In this document: positions 1-7,293 of the stretch, piece by piece
How the letters are laid out: the number at the start of each line of letters is the position of its first letter
Position numbering within the stretch: the first letter of the stretch is position 1
From: Carboxylicivirga taeanensis
Lineage (GTDB): Bacteria; Bacteroidota; Bacteroidia; Bacteroidales; Marinilabiliaceae
Reading direction: 5' to 3'
Length of the DNA stretch: 64,000 bases
NCBI RefSeq assembly: GCF_051851475.1
Contig: NZ_JBPUSJ010000002.1
Coordinates: forward strand, 1 to 64,000
Notes under the pieces: generated by a model
The model's database searches: none
What the model was told of the DNA's origin: nothing
What the model saw: only the letters and a program-made list of their open reading frames with translations
Translations under genes and position numbers: made by a program

Positions 1-155
1 TCTTACGAACTTTCCAAAATGAGCTGAGCCAAAGCGTTGTATTTGAGTTTATCTTTTCATTTCAAAGCCAAATCAGCGATTTGGCGCTGGTTGCCAGAGA
101 TGCGAACTTTACAAAACCCTACGAACGCCTTATGCACTATTGCGGTTTGTTGGGC
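1..155 (-). repeat. attC recombination site, cut by the window edge
   Basis: This is the homolog of the complete site at 1069-1259. It shares the arm cgccttatgc(a/g)ctattgcggtttgtt, the segment ttac(g/a)aacttt, the gagc..gccaaagcg block and the apical hairpin gccaaatc-agc-gatttggc at 67-85. The R'' box (minus strand GCCCAAC) is at 155-149, 9 bp past the stop codon of the gene at 164-1036. The L'/R' end lies beyond position 1. Confidence 0.68.
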
Positions 156-163
156 ACAGTTAT

Positions 164-1036
164 TTATTTTCTCAGGATTTTTAATATCTTTTCTAACAAC
201 CTTCTAGAAGTCCGATAAAAATAGTAGTAATGAAAGTACTGTTTTCTGTAAGTATTCACTACGTTCTTCATTTCAATAAATTCATTTGTTGATTGCATTA
301 ACGGACTATCAAATATTCTACTAGCTGGTATTTTATGATTTTGCCTACAAATTTCCATTGAGGGTTCCACAATGTCAGTATAAGTTACAAATGGATGTGT
401 CCTAGTTCTTGGGTCTTTTTGTTGCCAATCGCTGAATTTTTTGTCCAACTGAGAATAAAACATTGCATAATCTTTGTGAATTTTTTGTCCATCCACAAAT
501 AAAGCCGTTTTTTCAAATAATTTGCGGTATTCTTCTAGCCCTTCACTATATAGGTCCTTGTAATTATTATATTTTACAATCATTTTTTCTAAGGCACTAT
601 AAGATGGTTCTTCCATAAACTTTAAACCCCTTATCAAAGACCAAGTTCTATGAAATGCAGTTTCACGCAAGCCATTCTTTTTAGGGCACAAAGAGTATTT
701 ACTATGAAATGCCAAATAGATGTCACTATAATTAAAATTTAGGAACGTGTCCATATATGATAGGCTGACATGCTTAATTAACCAATTCTCGAAATATTCT
801 ATATGTAAAGTGTCAATTAATTCCTTAATGCATTTCTCCTTCTTTACTAATTCTCTTATAGTTCTCTCTATTAATTTTCGGAAAGTTCTTCTTGTATTTC
901 TTCGACTGATATAGGATGCGTATAGGTTAAATAAGAACTTTACAATACCTCCTGTAAAAAAGACAAATAATGTAATAAAAATAGGAACAGATACATTGTT
1001 ATCAACTCCAAAATATTCGTTAATAAATTCTATCAT
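164..1036 (-). CDS. Cassette-borne membrane-anchored protein of unknown function
   Basis: A 290-residue protein that I do not recognise. A hydrophobic segment at about residues 17-38 (VPIFITLFVFFTGGIVKFLF) is followed by a strongly basic stretch (SRRNTRRTFRKLIERT), which suggests an N-terminal membrane anchor with the rest in the cytoplasm. The remainder is helical, rich in aromatic and charged residues, and ends in a basic tail (RRLLEKILKILRK). It fills an integron-type cassette almost completely: the start is about 33 bp inside the cassette boundary and the stop lies 9 bp before the R'' box. The base composition is clearly AT-richer than the chromosomal genes to the right, which fits transfer. 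No enzyme motif is visible. Cassette genes are often toxins, antitoxins or defence factors, but nothing here proves that role. Confidence 0.7.
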   Translation of the reverse strand: MIEFINEYFGVDNNVSVPIFITLFVFFTGGIVKFLFNLYASYISRRNTRRTFRKLIERTIRELVKKEKCIKELIDTLHIEYFENWLIKHVSLSYMDTFLNFNYSDIYLAFHSKYSLCPKKNGLRETAFHRTWSLIRGLKFMEEPSYSALEKMIVKYNNYKDLYSEGLEEYRKLFEKTALFVDGQKIHKDYAMFYSQLDKKFSDWQQKDPRTRTHPFVTYTDIVEPSMEICRQNHKIPASRIFDSPLMQSTNEFIEMKNVVNTYRKQYFHYYYFYRTSRRLLEKILKILRK

Positions 1037-1068
1037 AAATTGCTCTTTGAAATCATTTGCTCAATTGT

Positions 1069-1259
1069 GCCCAACGGCCTGCCGCATGGCGTCGTAAGGC
1101 GATTTAACCTTACAAACTTTCAAATTGAGCGGCGCCAAAGCGCATATTTTGTTTTACATTTCCTTTTAAAGCCAAATCTGCGATTTGGCGCTGACCGCCG
1201 AAGTTGCGAACCAACCAAAATGAGTGGAACGCCTTATGCGCTATTGCGGTTTGTTAGCA
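1069..1259 (-). repeat. attC recombination site between the two cassettes
   Basis: On the minus strand the site runs from the R'' box TGCTAAC (1259-1253) to the R' box GTTGGGC (1075-1069). The ends form an imperfect inverted repeat: the plus-strand left arm CCGCATGGCG..TAAGGCG (1082-1101) matches the complement of the right arm CGCCTTATGCGCTATTGCGG (1230-1249). The centre carries a perfect hairpin gccaaatc-tgc-gatttggc (1171-1189). At about 190 bp it is longer than most described attC sites. Its close similarity to the site at 1-155 suggests one resident array, since attC sites in chromosomal arrays tend to be uniform. Confidence 0.68.
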
Positions 1260-1266
1260 CCCGTGT

Positions 1267-2187
1267 TTATTTAAATTCTTCATCTATTTCTTTTAACATT
1301 GTTTCCAGTTCAACGACTCTATCAGAGAAGCTATCCATAAAAACCTCAGCATCATAATTGTTGAGAAGATTATCTTCTGAAATCCAAACATTCATTCTTT
1401 CTAAAATATAATCGATTCGTCTAATTACATCTTCAACTCCTTGCAGCGCTGATATTTTTCCATACCTCTTTATAATTTGCTCTTTAACTGATTCAATTGT
1501 TGATTTTATTATTGAGAAGTTCATTTCAGCCAAAGGGTAACTATTATAAATTCCTTCATAGACCTTACTAATGGAATAACTAATACCGTTTGTCAATTCA
1601 CTAATTTTATTGTCTGTAAATTGTTTCTTATGTGCTTCATATTCCTTTTCCATAAGCTCAATAACATTATCTAAAATTCCGACTACACTATTTTCTTGTT
1701 TGTCTTTAAGTTCTTGAATCTTTACATCTCGGAATAGATGTTTATTCAAATCTGAATAATGTGACATTAATCTAAAATGTCCATTAGAAATAGAGTATCT
1801 GGCAATAAAATGAAATGATTTGTCTTTTCCTCTTTTAGTAGGATGGCCAATAGAATCATTTCTCAATTCTCTTACATGATAAATATCTGGATAATCCTTC
1901 TTCCAATTAATTTCCTTGCCAAATAATGCCTCTGATAAATGATTGATGGCGTCTTGTTGTAAAAACAGAGCCTGTAATAAACCATATAGGTATAAGTACC
2001 CTCCATTATTTGAGGAAAATGAAGGCAAACTAAAAAAATCATTAATTGCCAGTTGTGTATCTCCAATAACATCCATAGAAGCACATAGCTTATTCCATTT
2101 GGCCTTATCTTCCAACAAGGCCTGCAATTTCCATGGATGGTTTACCAAATCACGGATTCTGTTTTCTCTTTTCTCTACTGCGTTCAT
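1267..2187 (-). CDS. Cassette-borne protein with a HEPN-like Rx5H motif
   Basis: A 306-residue, mostly alpha-helical cytoplasmic protein without signal peptide or membrane segment. The motif R109-N-D-S-I-G-H115 within VRELRNDSIGHPTKRG matches the Rx4-6H active-site signature of HEPN-fold RNases, with the usual polar residue after the arginine. The preceding helices (YLYLYGLLQALFLQQDAINH) would supply the rest of a HEPN four-helix bundle. The C-terminal third looks like an amphipathic or coiled-coil helix region ending in acidic residues (EIDEEFK). HEPN proteins are common as toxins, abortive-infection effectors and Cas RNases; assigning this one to that group is my inference from a single motif. 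The gene is AT-rich, begins 11 bp inside the cassette boundary and ends 7 bp before the R'' box. Confidence 0.7.
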   Translation of the reverse strand: MNAVEKRENRIRDLVNHPWKLQALLEDKAKWNKLCASMDVIGDTQLAINDFFSLPSFSSNNGGYLYLYGLLQALFLQQDAINHLSEALFGKEINWKKDYPDIYHVRELRNDSIGHPTKRGKDKSFHFIARYSISNGHFRLMSHYSDLNKHLFRDVKIQELKDKQENSVVGILDNVIELMEKEYEAHKKQFTDNKISELTNGISYSISKVYEGIYNSYPLAEMNFSIIKSTIESVKEQIIKRYGKISALQGVEDVIRRIDYILERMNVWISEDNLLNNYDAEVFMDSFSDRVVELETMLKEIDEEFK

Positions 2188-2197
2188 TCTGCATGGG

Positions 2198-2204
2198 TGC
2201 TAAC
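2198..2204 (-). other. Leading cassette junction (R' box, GTTAGCA)
   Basis: The minus-strand GTTAGCA at 2204-2198 is the front end of the first cassette and is complementary to the R'' box at 1259-1253. The DNA before it (plus strand 2205-2260) shows none of the attC blocks found at 1-155 and 1069-1259, so the cassette is joined here to an attI-like or secondary site and not to another cassette. Confidence 0.5.
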
Positions 2205-2709
2205 TAATTCATATCCGCACCTATTACCGATACATCGCCAATAGCCACTATTACTAAGCAGATACAAGTGGTAATGGATTTATATGTTTTAACAGTAGGC
2301 GTTTTCGTTTAAATGTTTTTATGTGGTTATGAGCCTTTGTTTATTCAAATAATCCCCCTTTGGAGCTGTAGCTTACCTGTCTTATGAAGCTAAATTATAA
2401 TTTATTTCCACAGTAGCCTACTTATCCTAATAAAATGCCGGATAGTGGTGACGAATCCACTTACAGAAGGAGAGAGTGTGAGCGATGGTCTGTAGTTTGG
2501 GCAGCTTACCCAAGTTGTCGGGGTGCACAGCCCACGTCATCTGTGCAATAATTAGCTGTTTAGCTAAGCGGTACTATGTCAATTGTCCTCGAGCCGGCCG
2601 GGCTGACACGCCTTAACTGCCAGAAGAAGTAATTATTAGAAAGTTAATCCTTACCATTTGCCAAAATATATTGTAATTTACCAATAGGCAAAATGAATGA
2701 AGGGACGCC
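2205..2709. other. Gene-poor stretch between the cassette array and the AraC-type regulator
   Basis: About 500 bp with no convincing gene. The right half is less AT-rich than the array. It contains a short minus-strand reading frame (2427-2540, 37 codons plus stop; starts MTWAVHPDNL, ends IRHHYPAFY) whose composition looks protein-like and which extends in frame upstream of its ATG for about a dozen residues to a stop. It may be a gene remnant or a tiny gene. No integrase, hairpin terminator or RNA gene was recognised. The promoter of the gene at 2710 must lie at its right end, but no clean TAnnTTTG box is visible (nearest is taccatttg). Confidence 0.4.
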
Positions 2710-4569
2710 ATGGCAGATGATAAGTTTTTGAACAAGGTTAAAGCGGTTATTCTCCAGCACCTTACCGATGAGGACTTTAATGTGAATGAGTTGGCTGCGG
2801 CAATGGGGCTGAGCCGCTCACAGCTATTCAGAAAGCTAAAGGAAGAAACCCATCATTCTGCAACGGTTATCATTAGAGATATTCGGCTGGAGGAAGCCCT
2901 GAAGTTGATTGAGCAGGAGCAGTACACTATTGCCGAAATTGCCTTTCAGGTGGGGTTTAACAGTCCCTCTTATTTCAACAAGTGTTTTCATGAGAAATAT
3001 GGTTATGCCCCCGGCGAGTACCAGAAACTTAGGCACATGGAGGCTAACAGGCAGCGCGAACAAGGGAAAAAGGGCGTTCGCATTAAAAACATTATCTATC
3101 CGCTTGCCGCAGTAGGCCTGCTTCTCATTATTATACTCCTATTGGGCGAAAAGCGCCATACAGTGGCCCTCTCGCAGCCGGCCGAAGAGCCGTCTATAGC
3201 CGTGTTGCCCTTCTTGGACCTTTCTCCGCAGCAGAACAGGGAGTACGTGGCACTGGGTCTTACCGATGCCATTATTCTGGAGCTATCTAAAGTCCGCCAT
3301 CTGCGTGTTGTATCGAGGGGTTCAGCCGAGTTTGCCCAGGATTCCATTAAGCATTATCCGCTCATTGCTAAAAAGCTGGGGGTTAATCTCCTGCTGGAGG
3401 GCTCAGTGGTGTATGTCAACGACAGTTTAAGGGTGAATGCCCAGTTAATTGATCCGGTGCCGGACGAGAAACATCTGTGGGCGCAAAAGTACGAACAGGA
3501 TGCGAAGGATATCTTCCGGATTACCAACAGCATATCCCGCTCAGTGGCCAATGAAATTCAGCTGGCTGTTACGCCGCCTGGTACTCAATCAGCAGCACTG
3601 GAAACGTCTGTTAGTTATGAGCCATACCTGAAAGCAAGGCATTTATGGCAGCAACAAACGCCTCAGTCCCTGCAGGGGGCCATTGAGCTGTTGAAGCATA
3701 CCATTGAAGAGGATTCAACTTTTGCCCCCGCTTTTAGCCTGCTGGCAGAGTGCTATATCAGTGTGAATAAATTTATCCGTAACAATGAAAAAAAGCTGCA
3801 AAACCGGCAGGAGGGACGGTTGGCTATCGACAGGGCTTTGGAAAGGGCCATCGCCTTAGATGGTTCGCTGGCCGAAGCGTTTATCACCAAGGGCAATATT
3901 TTGGGTAAATTTGATTATAACTGGCAAGGCATGAAGGAGATGGTTGAGAAAGGGCTTGAACTCAATCCCAACAATGCACTGGGCTATAGTTCGCTCAGTC
4001 AATACTATTCGGTAAAGGGTGATATGCCCAAAGCTCTTGCTATGGCCAGGGAAGCCGAAAAGCGAGATCCCCTCAACCCACGCACCTGTAGTTTGGTTGC
4101 CAAATGCTATACCTTTTCCGGCTTGTATGAGCAGGCTATCAGGCAATACAGCTATGTTCTGGAAATGTTTCCGAGTTACGGGTTTGCCTGGGATGGCATT
4201 GGTTATGCTTATTACATGCAGGGCGATAAGGCAAAGGCCCTGGCCGCCTGGACCGAACTGCACCGGTTTATTGGCAACCACGATTTGGTTGAATACTACC
4301 AAAGAGAAAGCTTTGATAGGAGCATCGACTATTGGCTGAAACAAACCACTACCGGCGAAAAGATGTACTGTTCCAATCCGGCTATTATTGCAATGGTTCA
4401 TTTGTTTGTGGATGATAAAGATGGAGCCATGGACTACCTGGAGTTTGCCTATAAATACAAGGATCCTGATTTGCCATTTATAATCCTGCTGCCCAGTTTC
4501 AATAAACTGACTGATACCCCTCGCTTTATGGCCATTGCAGAGCAGGTGGGGGTTCAAATTCCCCGGTAA
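2710..4569 (+). CDS. Membrane-anchored AraC-type regulator with TolB-like and TPR domains
   Basis: A 619-residue protein. An AraC-type helix-turn-helix fills residues 5-106 (NELAAAMGLSRSQLFRKLK, then IAEIAFQVGFNSPSYFNKCF). A single membrane helix lies at about 128-146. After it comes a TolB-like N-terminal fold (SIAVLPFLDLSPQ..EYVALGLTDAII, from about 162) of the kind found in cyclase- and FlgO-related proteins, and the C-terminal half is made of TPR repeats. DNA binding is therefore predicted in the cytoplasm and the TolB/TPR part in the periplasm, so one chain could sense an envelope signal and act on DNA. The ATG at 2710 follows a good ribosome site (gaaggga). The AraC domain is N-terminal, opposite to most AraC regulators. 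Targets are unknown; the lipoprotein downstream on the same strand is a candidate partner. Confidence 0.85.
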   Translation: MADDKFLNKVKAVILQHLTDEDFNVNELAAAMGLSRSQLFRKLKEETHHSATVIIRDIRLEEALKLIEQEQYTIAEIAFQVGFNSPSYFNKCFHEKYGYAPGEYQKLRHMEANRQREQGKKGVRIKNIIYPLAAVGLLLIIILLLGEKRHTVALSQPAEEPSIAVLPFLDLSPQQNREYVALGLTDAIILELSKVRHLRVVSRGSAEFAQDSIKHYPLIAKKLGVNLLLEGSVVYVNDSLRVNAQLIDPVPDEKHLWAQKYEQDAKDIFRITNSISRSVANEIQLAVTPPGTQSAALETSVSYEPYLKARHLWQQQTPQSLQGAIELLKHTIEEDSTFAPAFSLLAECYISVNKFIRNNEKKLQNRQEGRLAIDRALERAIALDGSLAEAFITKGNILGKFDYNWQGMKEMVEKGLELNPNNALGYSSLSQYYSVKGDMPKALAMAREAEKRDPLNPRTCSLVAKCYTFSGLYEQAIRQYSYVLEMFPSYGFAWDGIGYAYYMQGDKAKALAAWTELHRFIGNHDLVEYYQRESFDRSIDYWLKQTTTGEKMYCSNPAIIAMVHLFVDDKDGAMDYLEFAYKYKDPDLPFIILLPSFNKLTDTPRFMAIAEQVGVQIPR

Positions 4570-4753
4570 TTAATGGGGCTTACGCTATCCGGCGATTCTA
4601 GGGTTGGGGTGTAGGATTCTAACAAAAGAGATGCAACATCAATGCCGGGCTTTCTTATGATTTGAACCATCCGTTTAATACGATGCACTATTTGTTTAAT
4701 GGCCTGCAACACTTTATGTATGAACTTTGACAGGAACATTAAAATCAATAGCC

Positions 4754-5434
4754 ATGAAAAAGTTTAACTATTTGTCAATTGTATTTATTCTTTTATTGCT
4801 CTTTGTTGCCTGCGAAAAAGAAATTAGCGACGTTCAGCAGCCCTATCAAGCCGAATTAAAAGCCGGTAACGCGGATAAAACCAAGCTAACAGGTTTTGAT
4901 GAATGGGGGTTTAACTACACGGCCCGCCTGTTCGACGGCTACCTTATTAATGCCATGTTTGGCGATCCGGCCTTTATGTACATGCCGCACTATAAAGACA
5001 TGGTTTATAAAGGTGAAGGGGTGAGCTTCTGGGAAGCTCTTGTGGCCAAATACCCCTACTTTGTGAATATGATGCCTGCTGGCCTGCTCGATTGTAAGCT
5101 GATGATGAAATGGAATGATGCCTTGCTATCGAAAGAGGCGGTTTACCCGGATACATGGGTTGATTCCGGCGCCTGGATTGTTTTTCATTACCAGATGGAT
5201 GATGGAGAGCAGAAATGGACCCAGGTAAGAACACTGGTAGCCAGTAAAAGTACCGATATACTGGATGGTGATTTTTGGTACAATGCCGATGGTGATGAGA
5301 TTGGAAAAAAATCGTACTACTGGCCCGAATTGATTATTGTTAAGGTGATCAATAATGGAGATAATCCGTATATTCCTTTCGCTATGCCTGATGATTACCT
5401 AAGCCCCAATGGAGCAGGAGTTGGTAACTACTAA
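4754..5434 (+). CDS. Secreted lipoprotein of unknown function
   Basis: A 226-residue protein starting MKKFNYLSIVFILLLLFVAC: a lysine pair, a hydrophobic core and a lipobox-like FVAC, followed by EKEISD, so a lipidated protein is predicted. An upstream in-frame start at 4727 exists, but the ATG at 4754 gives the proper signal peptide. The mature part is rich in Trp and Tyr (FDEWGFNYTARLFDGYL, DDGEQKWTQVR, DGDFWYNADGDEIGKKSYYW) and probably forms a beta-rich domain. No family is recognised. It lies 184 bp behind the AraC/TPR regulator on the same strand and ends before a strong terminator, so the two may be co-transcribed. Confidence 0.78.
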   Translation: MKKFNYLSIVFILLLLFVACEKEISDVQQPYQAELKAGNADKTKLTGFDEWGFNYTARLFDGYLINAMFGDPAFMYMPHYKDMVYKGEGVSFWEALVAKYPYFVNMMPAGLLDCKLMMKWNDALLSKEAVYPDTWVDSGAWIVFHYQMDDGEQKWTQVRTLVASKSTDILDGDFWYNADGDEIGKKSYYWPELIIVKVINNGDNPYIPFAMPDDYLSPNGAGVGNY

Positions 5435-5470
5435 TACAGCAATAGCCAATGTGAAAATAGTTGGCTAAGC

Positions 5471-5511
5471 AGGATTGCCCCCTTTGGCAGGAAGGGGGCA
5501 ATCCTGTTTTT
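5471..5511 (+). terminator. Rho-independent terminator
   Basis: A long stem, GGATTGCCCCC against GGGGGCAATCC with a short loop, is followed by tgttttt. It ends the lipoprotein gene at 4754-5434 and sits between convergent genes. Confidence 0.88.
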
Positions 5512-5528
5512 AGACATTGCAGGAGCGT

Positions 5529-6329
5529 TTACCGACTAACGGGTACTACATACATCATTTCCTGCTCAATGAGGCAGGACTTAAAATCTTCCAGATACCG
5601 GTCGGCATCTTCTTCCGAGTAATGACTGAACAGGATTGTTTTTACATCATGCGTATGCTGTGGCTTTAGCGGATCGATAAAGTAAAGCAGTTCAGCCTGT
5701 CCCTTGGGTTGGTTAAGAACTTTAAACAAGCGGGCTGTGGCCTTTGAATCGGCAAAGTGTTTTTCAAACGCCGGAAAAAATACATCCTTGGCAAAAGTTG
5801 TGAGGTGCTCGAGCTTATCGGGCTTAACTTTAGTAATTACCAGGGCCAGCGTATCATTCATAGTGGCTCTGGTGGGCATTGGTCTGGAGCTGTTCCAGAT
5901 GTCTTTGTTAATTTTCCAGGTATTGTCCTCTTTTTTCCAAACTACCAGGTATCTGCCTTCATCAACCAATTCATTATCCAGCGTGAAATACTGATAGGTT
6001 CCCAGCTCATTGGCAGTATTACCATAGGCGATGGCTTCGGAGGTAGACAGTTTAAGGGTGCCCATGCCATAGGCAAAGGCGTCGTGCCACATCTGCTCAA
6101 CGGCAGCGATGCCCTCCACGGTTTTTTGGTTCGATGGCAAAATAACTGCATCATTGGTGTGGAGGCTGGTGAGCGTCTTGACATCCCGATTTTCGATGGC
6201 TGTCATGTAGGTTTTATTAATCGCCTCTATATCAGTAGTAACATCAACAACCTTTGGCGCACAGGCACTAATAAGCAGCAGGAGCAGAGCGAAGTTCAGG
6301 TTTCTGCGGACAAACAGTTTTGTTTTCAT
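5529..6329 (-). CDS. SnoaL/DUF4440-like (NTF2 fold) lipoprotein
   Basis: A 266-residue protein. The N terminus has a basic start, a hydrophobic core and the lipobox LLLISAC (Cys about residue 23), so it should be lipid-anchored. Residues about 30-150 (IEAINKTYMTAIENRDVKTLTSLHTNDAVILPSN, then YLVVWKKEDNTWKINKDIWNS) have the layout of DUF4440/SnoaL-like NTF2-fold domains, small cone-shaped domains used for binding or catalysis. The C-terminal part (LALVITKVKPDKLEHLTTFAKDVFFPAFEK) looks like a dimeric alpha/beta-barrel domain but I cannot name it. The gene faces the upstream lipoprotein gene across a terminator. Substrate unknown. Confidence 0.78.
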   Translation of the reverse strand: MKTKLFVRRNLNFALLLLLISACAPKVVDVTTDIEAINKTYMTAIENRDVKTLTSLHTNDAVILPSNQKTVEGIAAVEQMWHDAFAYGMGTLKLSTSEAIAYGNTANELGTYQYFTLDNELVDEGRYLVVWKKEDNTWKINKDIWNSSRPMPTRATMNDTLALVITKVKPDKLEHLTTFAKDVFFPAFEKHFADSKATARLFKVLNQPKGQAELLYFIDPLKPQHTHDVKTILFSHYSEEDADRYLEDFKSCLIEQEMMYVVPVSR

Positions 6330-6516
6330 AACACAATGGTTTTTTTAGGTAAGTACTGCAGGAAGGTTAAGAGATAATTGAGCAGCACAAGTTAAAGTCC
6401 TATCGCGTTTTTGTCAATTATTCATTAGGTCATACTCGCGCCGAGGATGGTGCCTTTTGTCGTACTTTATTGATAAAAATCGGCCGCCTGTTCTTTTACC
6501 TGGAATAGTGCTATTA

Positions 6517-6544
6517 AAGGTGTCATCAAGTAATCTGACACCTT
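6517..6544 (-). terminator. Possible terminator of the exporter unit
   Basis: A perfect 9-bp stem, aaggtgtca / tgacacctt with a 10-nt loop, lies about 25 bp past the stop codon of the minus-strand gene at 6570. The T run on that strand is weak (tttaat). Confidence 0.4.
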
Positions 6545-6569
6545 ACGCGGCTCGTATTTGTCTTGCAGC

Positions 6570-7289
6570 TTACCCAATTATTAGCATCAGACTCGATAGA
6601 AGGGTTATAACAATGTTGATAAGCCGGAAATTACTGCCAGGTATAAGCCGGTTAAGTCGCTTGCCGGCTATTGTGCCCATTAACAGGATAGGCACAAACA
6701 CCCCAACTTGTTTTAGACTATCCATTGTTAGGAGGCCGGCCGGGATGTAGCCAATGATGGCAATGGAAGCGGTAACTACGCTGAACCAGGCAAATACCTC
6801 CCTGAACGCCATTTTATCGATATTGGCTTTATTCAGAAACAGGGCCAGAGGAGGTCCGCTAACCGAAATCGAACCCGTTATTACTCCAATTACTGCTCCT
6901 GCCGCCAGATAAGTCCAGTTCGAGAGTTTCTTGAGAGCGGTTCTCTGGGGTTTTAGCGAGAGGAGCGTGATAATGATAAACGCCCCACCGGTTACATGCA
7001 CCAGCAGCTGTTCATTAATAAATTTAAGGAGCAAGACCCCTGCGATTGTAAAGAGGCCACCTGAAATAATCAGCAGGCGTTCCTGTTTATTAACGAGCTT
7101 TCGTTCTTTCTTTTGCAGGATGATAAATATGGAGGCGATGAAATTGCAGATCATCAGAACCGGTATAATTTCTGTCGGACGGTACCACATGATTAGCAAA
7201 GGCAGCGATATCAGCGCGAAACCAAATCCGGTGATGCCCTTTACCAGACTGGAAACAGCCACAATTAGTATAATCCAGATGTTAGGCAT
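6570..7289 (-). CDS. TauE/SafE (TSUP) family sulfite/organosulfur exporter
   Basis: A 239-residue integral membrane protein with about eight hydrophobic segments. The opening half-repeat WIILIVAVSSLVKGITGFGFALISLPLL carries the G-x-G-FG motif typical of TSUP carriers, and a second copy of the pattern (AGAVIGVITGSISVSGPPLALFL) follows near residue 135, matching the two-repeat fold. TSUP proteins move sulfite, sulfoacetate and related anions. The start lies 4 bp behind the stop of the YeiH-type gene, so the two form one unit with a second, unrelated sulfur-anion exporter. The length is typical of the family. The substrate is inferred from family and context only. Confidence 0.85.
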   Translation of the reverse strand: MPNIWIILIVAVSSLVKGITGFGFALISLPLLIMWYRPTEIIPVLMICNFIASIFIILQKKERKLVNKQERLLIISGGLFTIAGVLLLKFINEQLLVHVTGGAFIIITLLSLKPQRTALKKLSNWTYLAAGAVIGVITGSISVSGPPLALFLNKANIDKMAFREVFAWFSVVTASIAIIGYIPAGLLTMDSLKQVGVFVPILLMGTIAGKRLNRLIPGSNFRLINIVITLLSSLMLIIG

Positions 7290-7293
7290 AGTA

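Larger units (their letters stand above)
1..2204 (-). mobile_element. Integron-type gene cassette array (two cassettes), no integrase seen
   Basis: Read on the minus strand, two single-gene cassettes lie head to tail. Cassette one starts with GTTAGCA (2204 down to 2198), carries the gene at 1267-2187 and ends with TGCTAAC (1259-1253), the exact complement of its own start. Cassette two starts with GTTGGGC (1075-1069), carries the gene at 164-1036 and ends with GCCCAAC (155-149), again complementary to its own start. This is what integrons give: the R'' box of a cassette's attC pairs with the R' box at that cassette's front. Both genes point the usual way, with attC at the 3' end. No intI gene lies on the 2204 side, where attI and the integrase would be expected, so this may be an array lacking integrase (a CALIN) or part of one reaching left of the window. 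Confidence 0.72.

Noticed and set aside
3856..4557. Long antisense reading frame (233 codons) opposite the AraC/TPR gene
   Set aside because: It lies fully inside a well-supported gene, has no family features and follows from codon bias on the other strand. The same applies to the antisense frames at 21225-21866 and 5757-6377.
4549..4565. ggggttcaaattcccc, resembling a tRNA T-arm
   Set aside because: It is the 3' end of the AraC/TPR coding region and no other tRNA arms are nearby.
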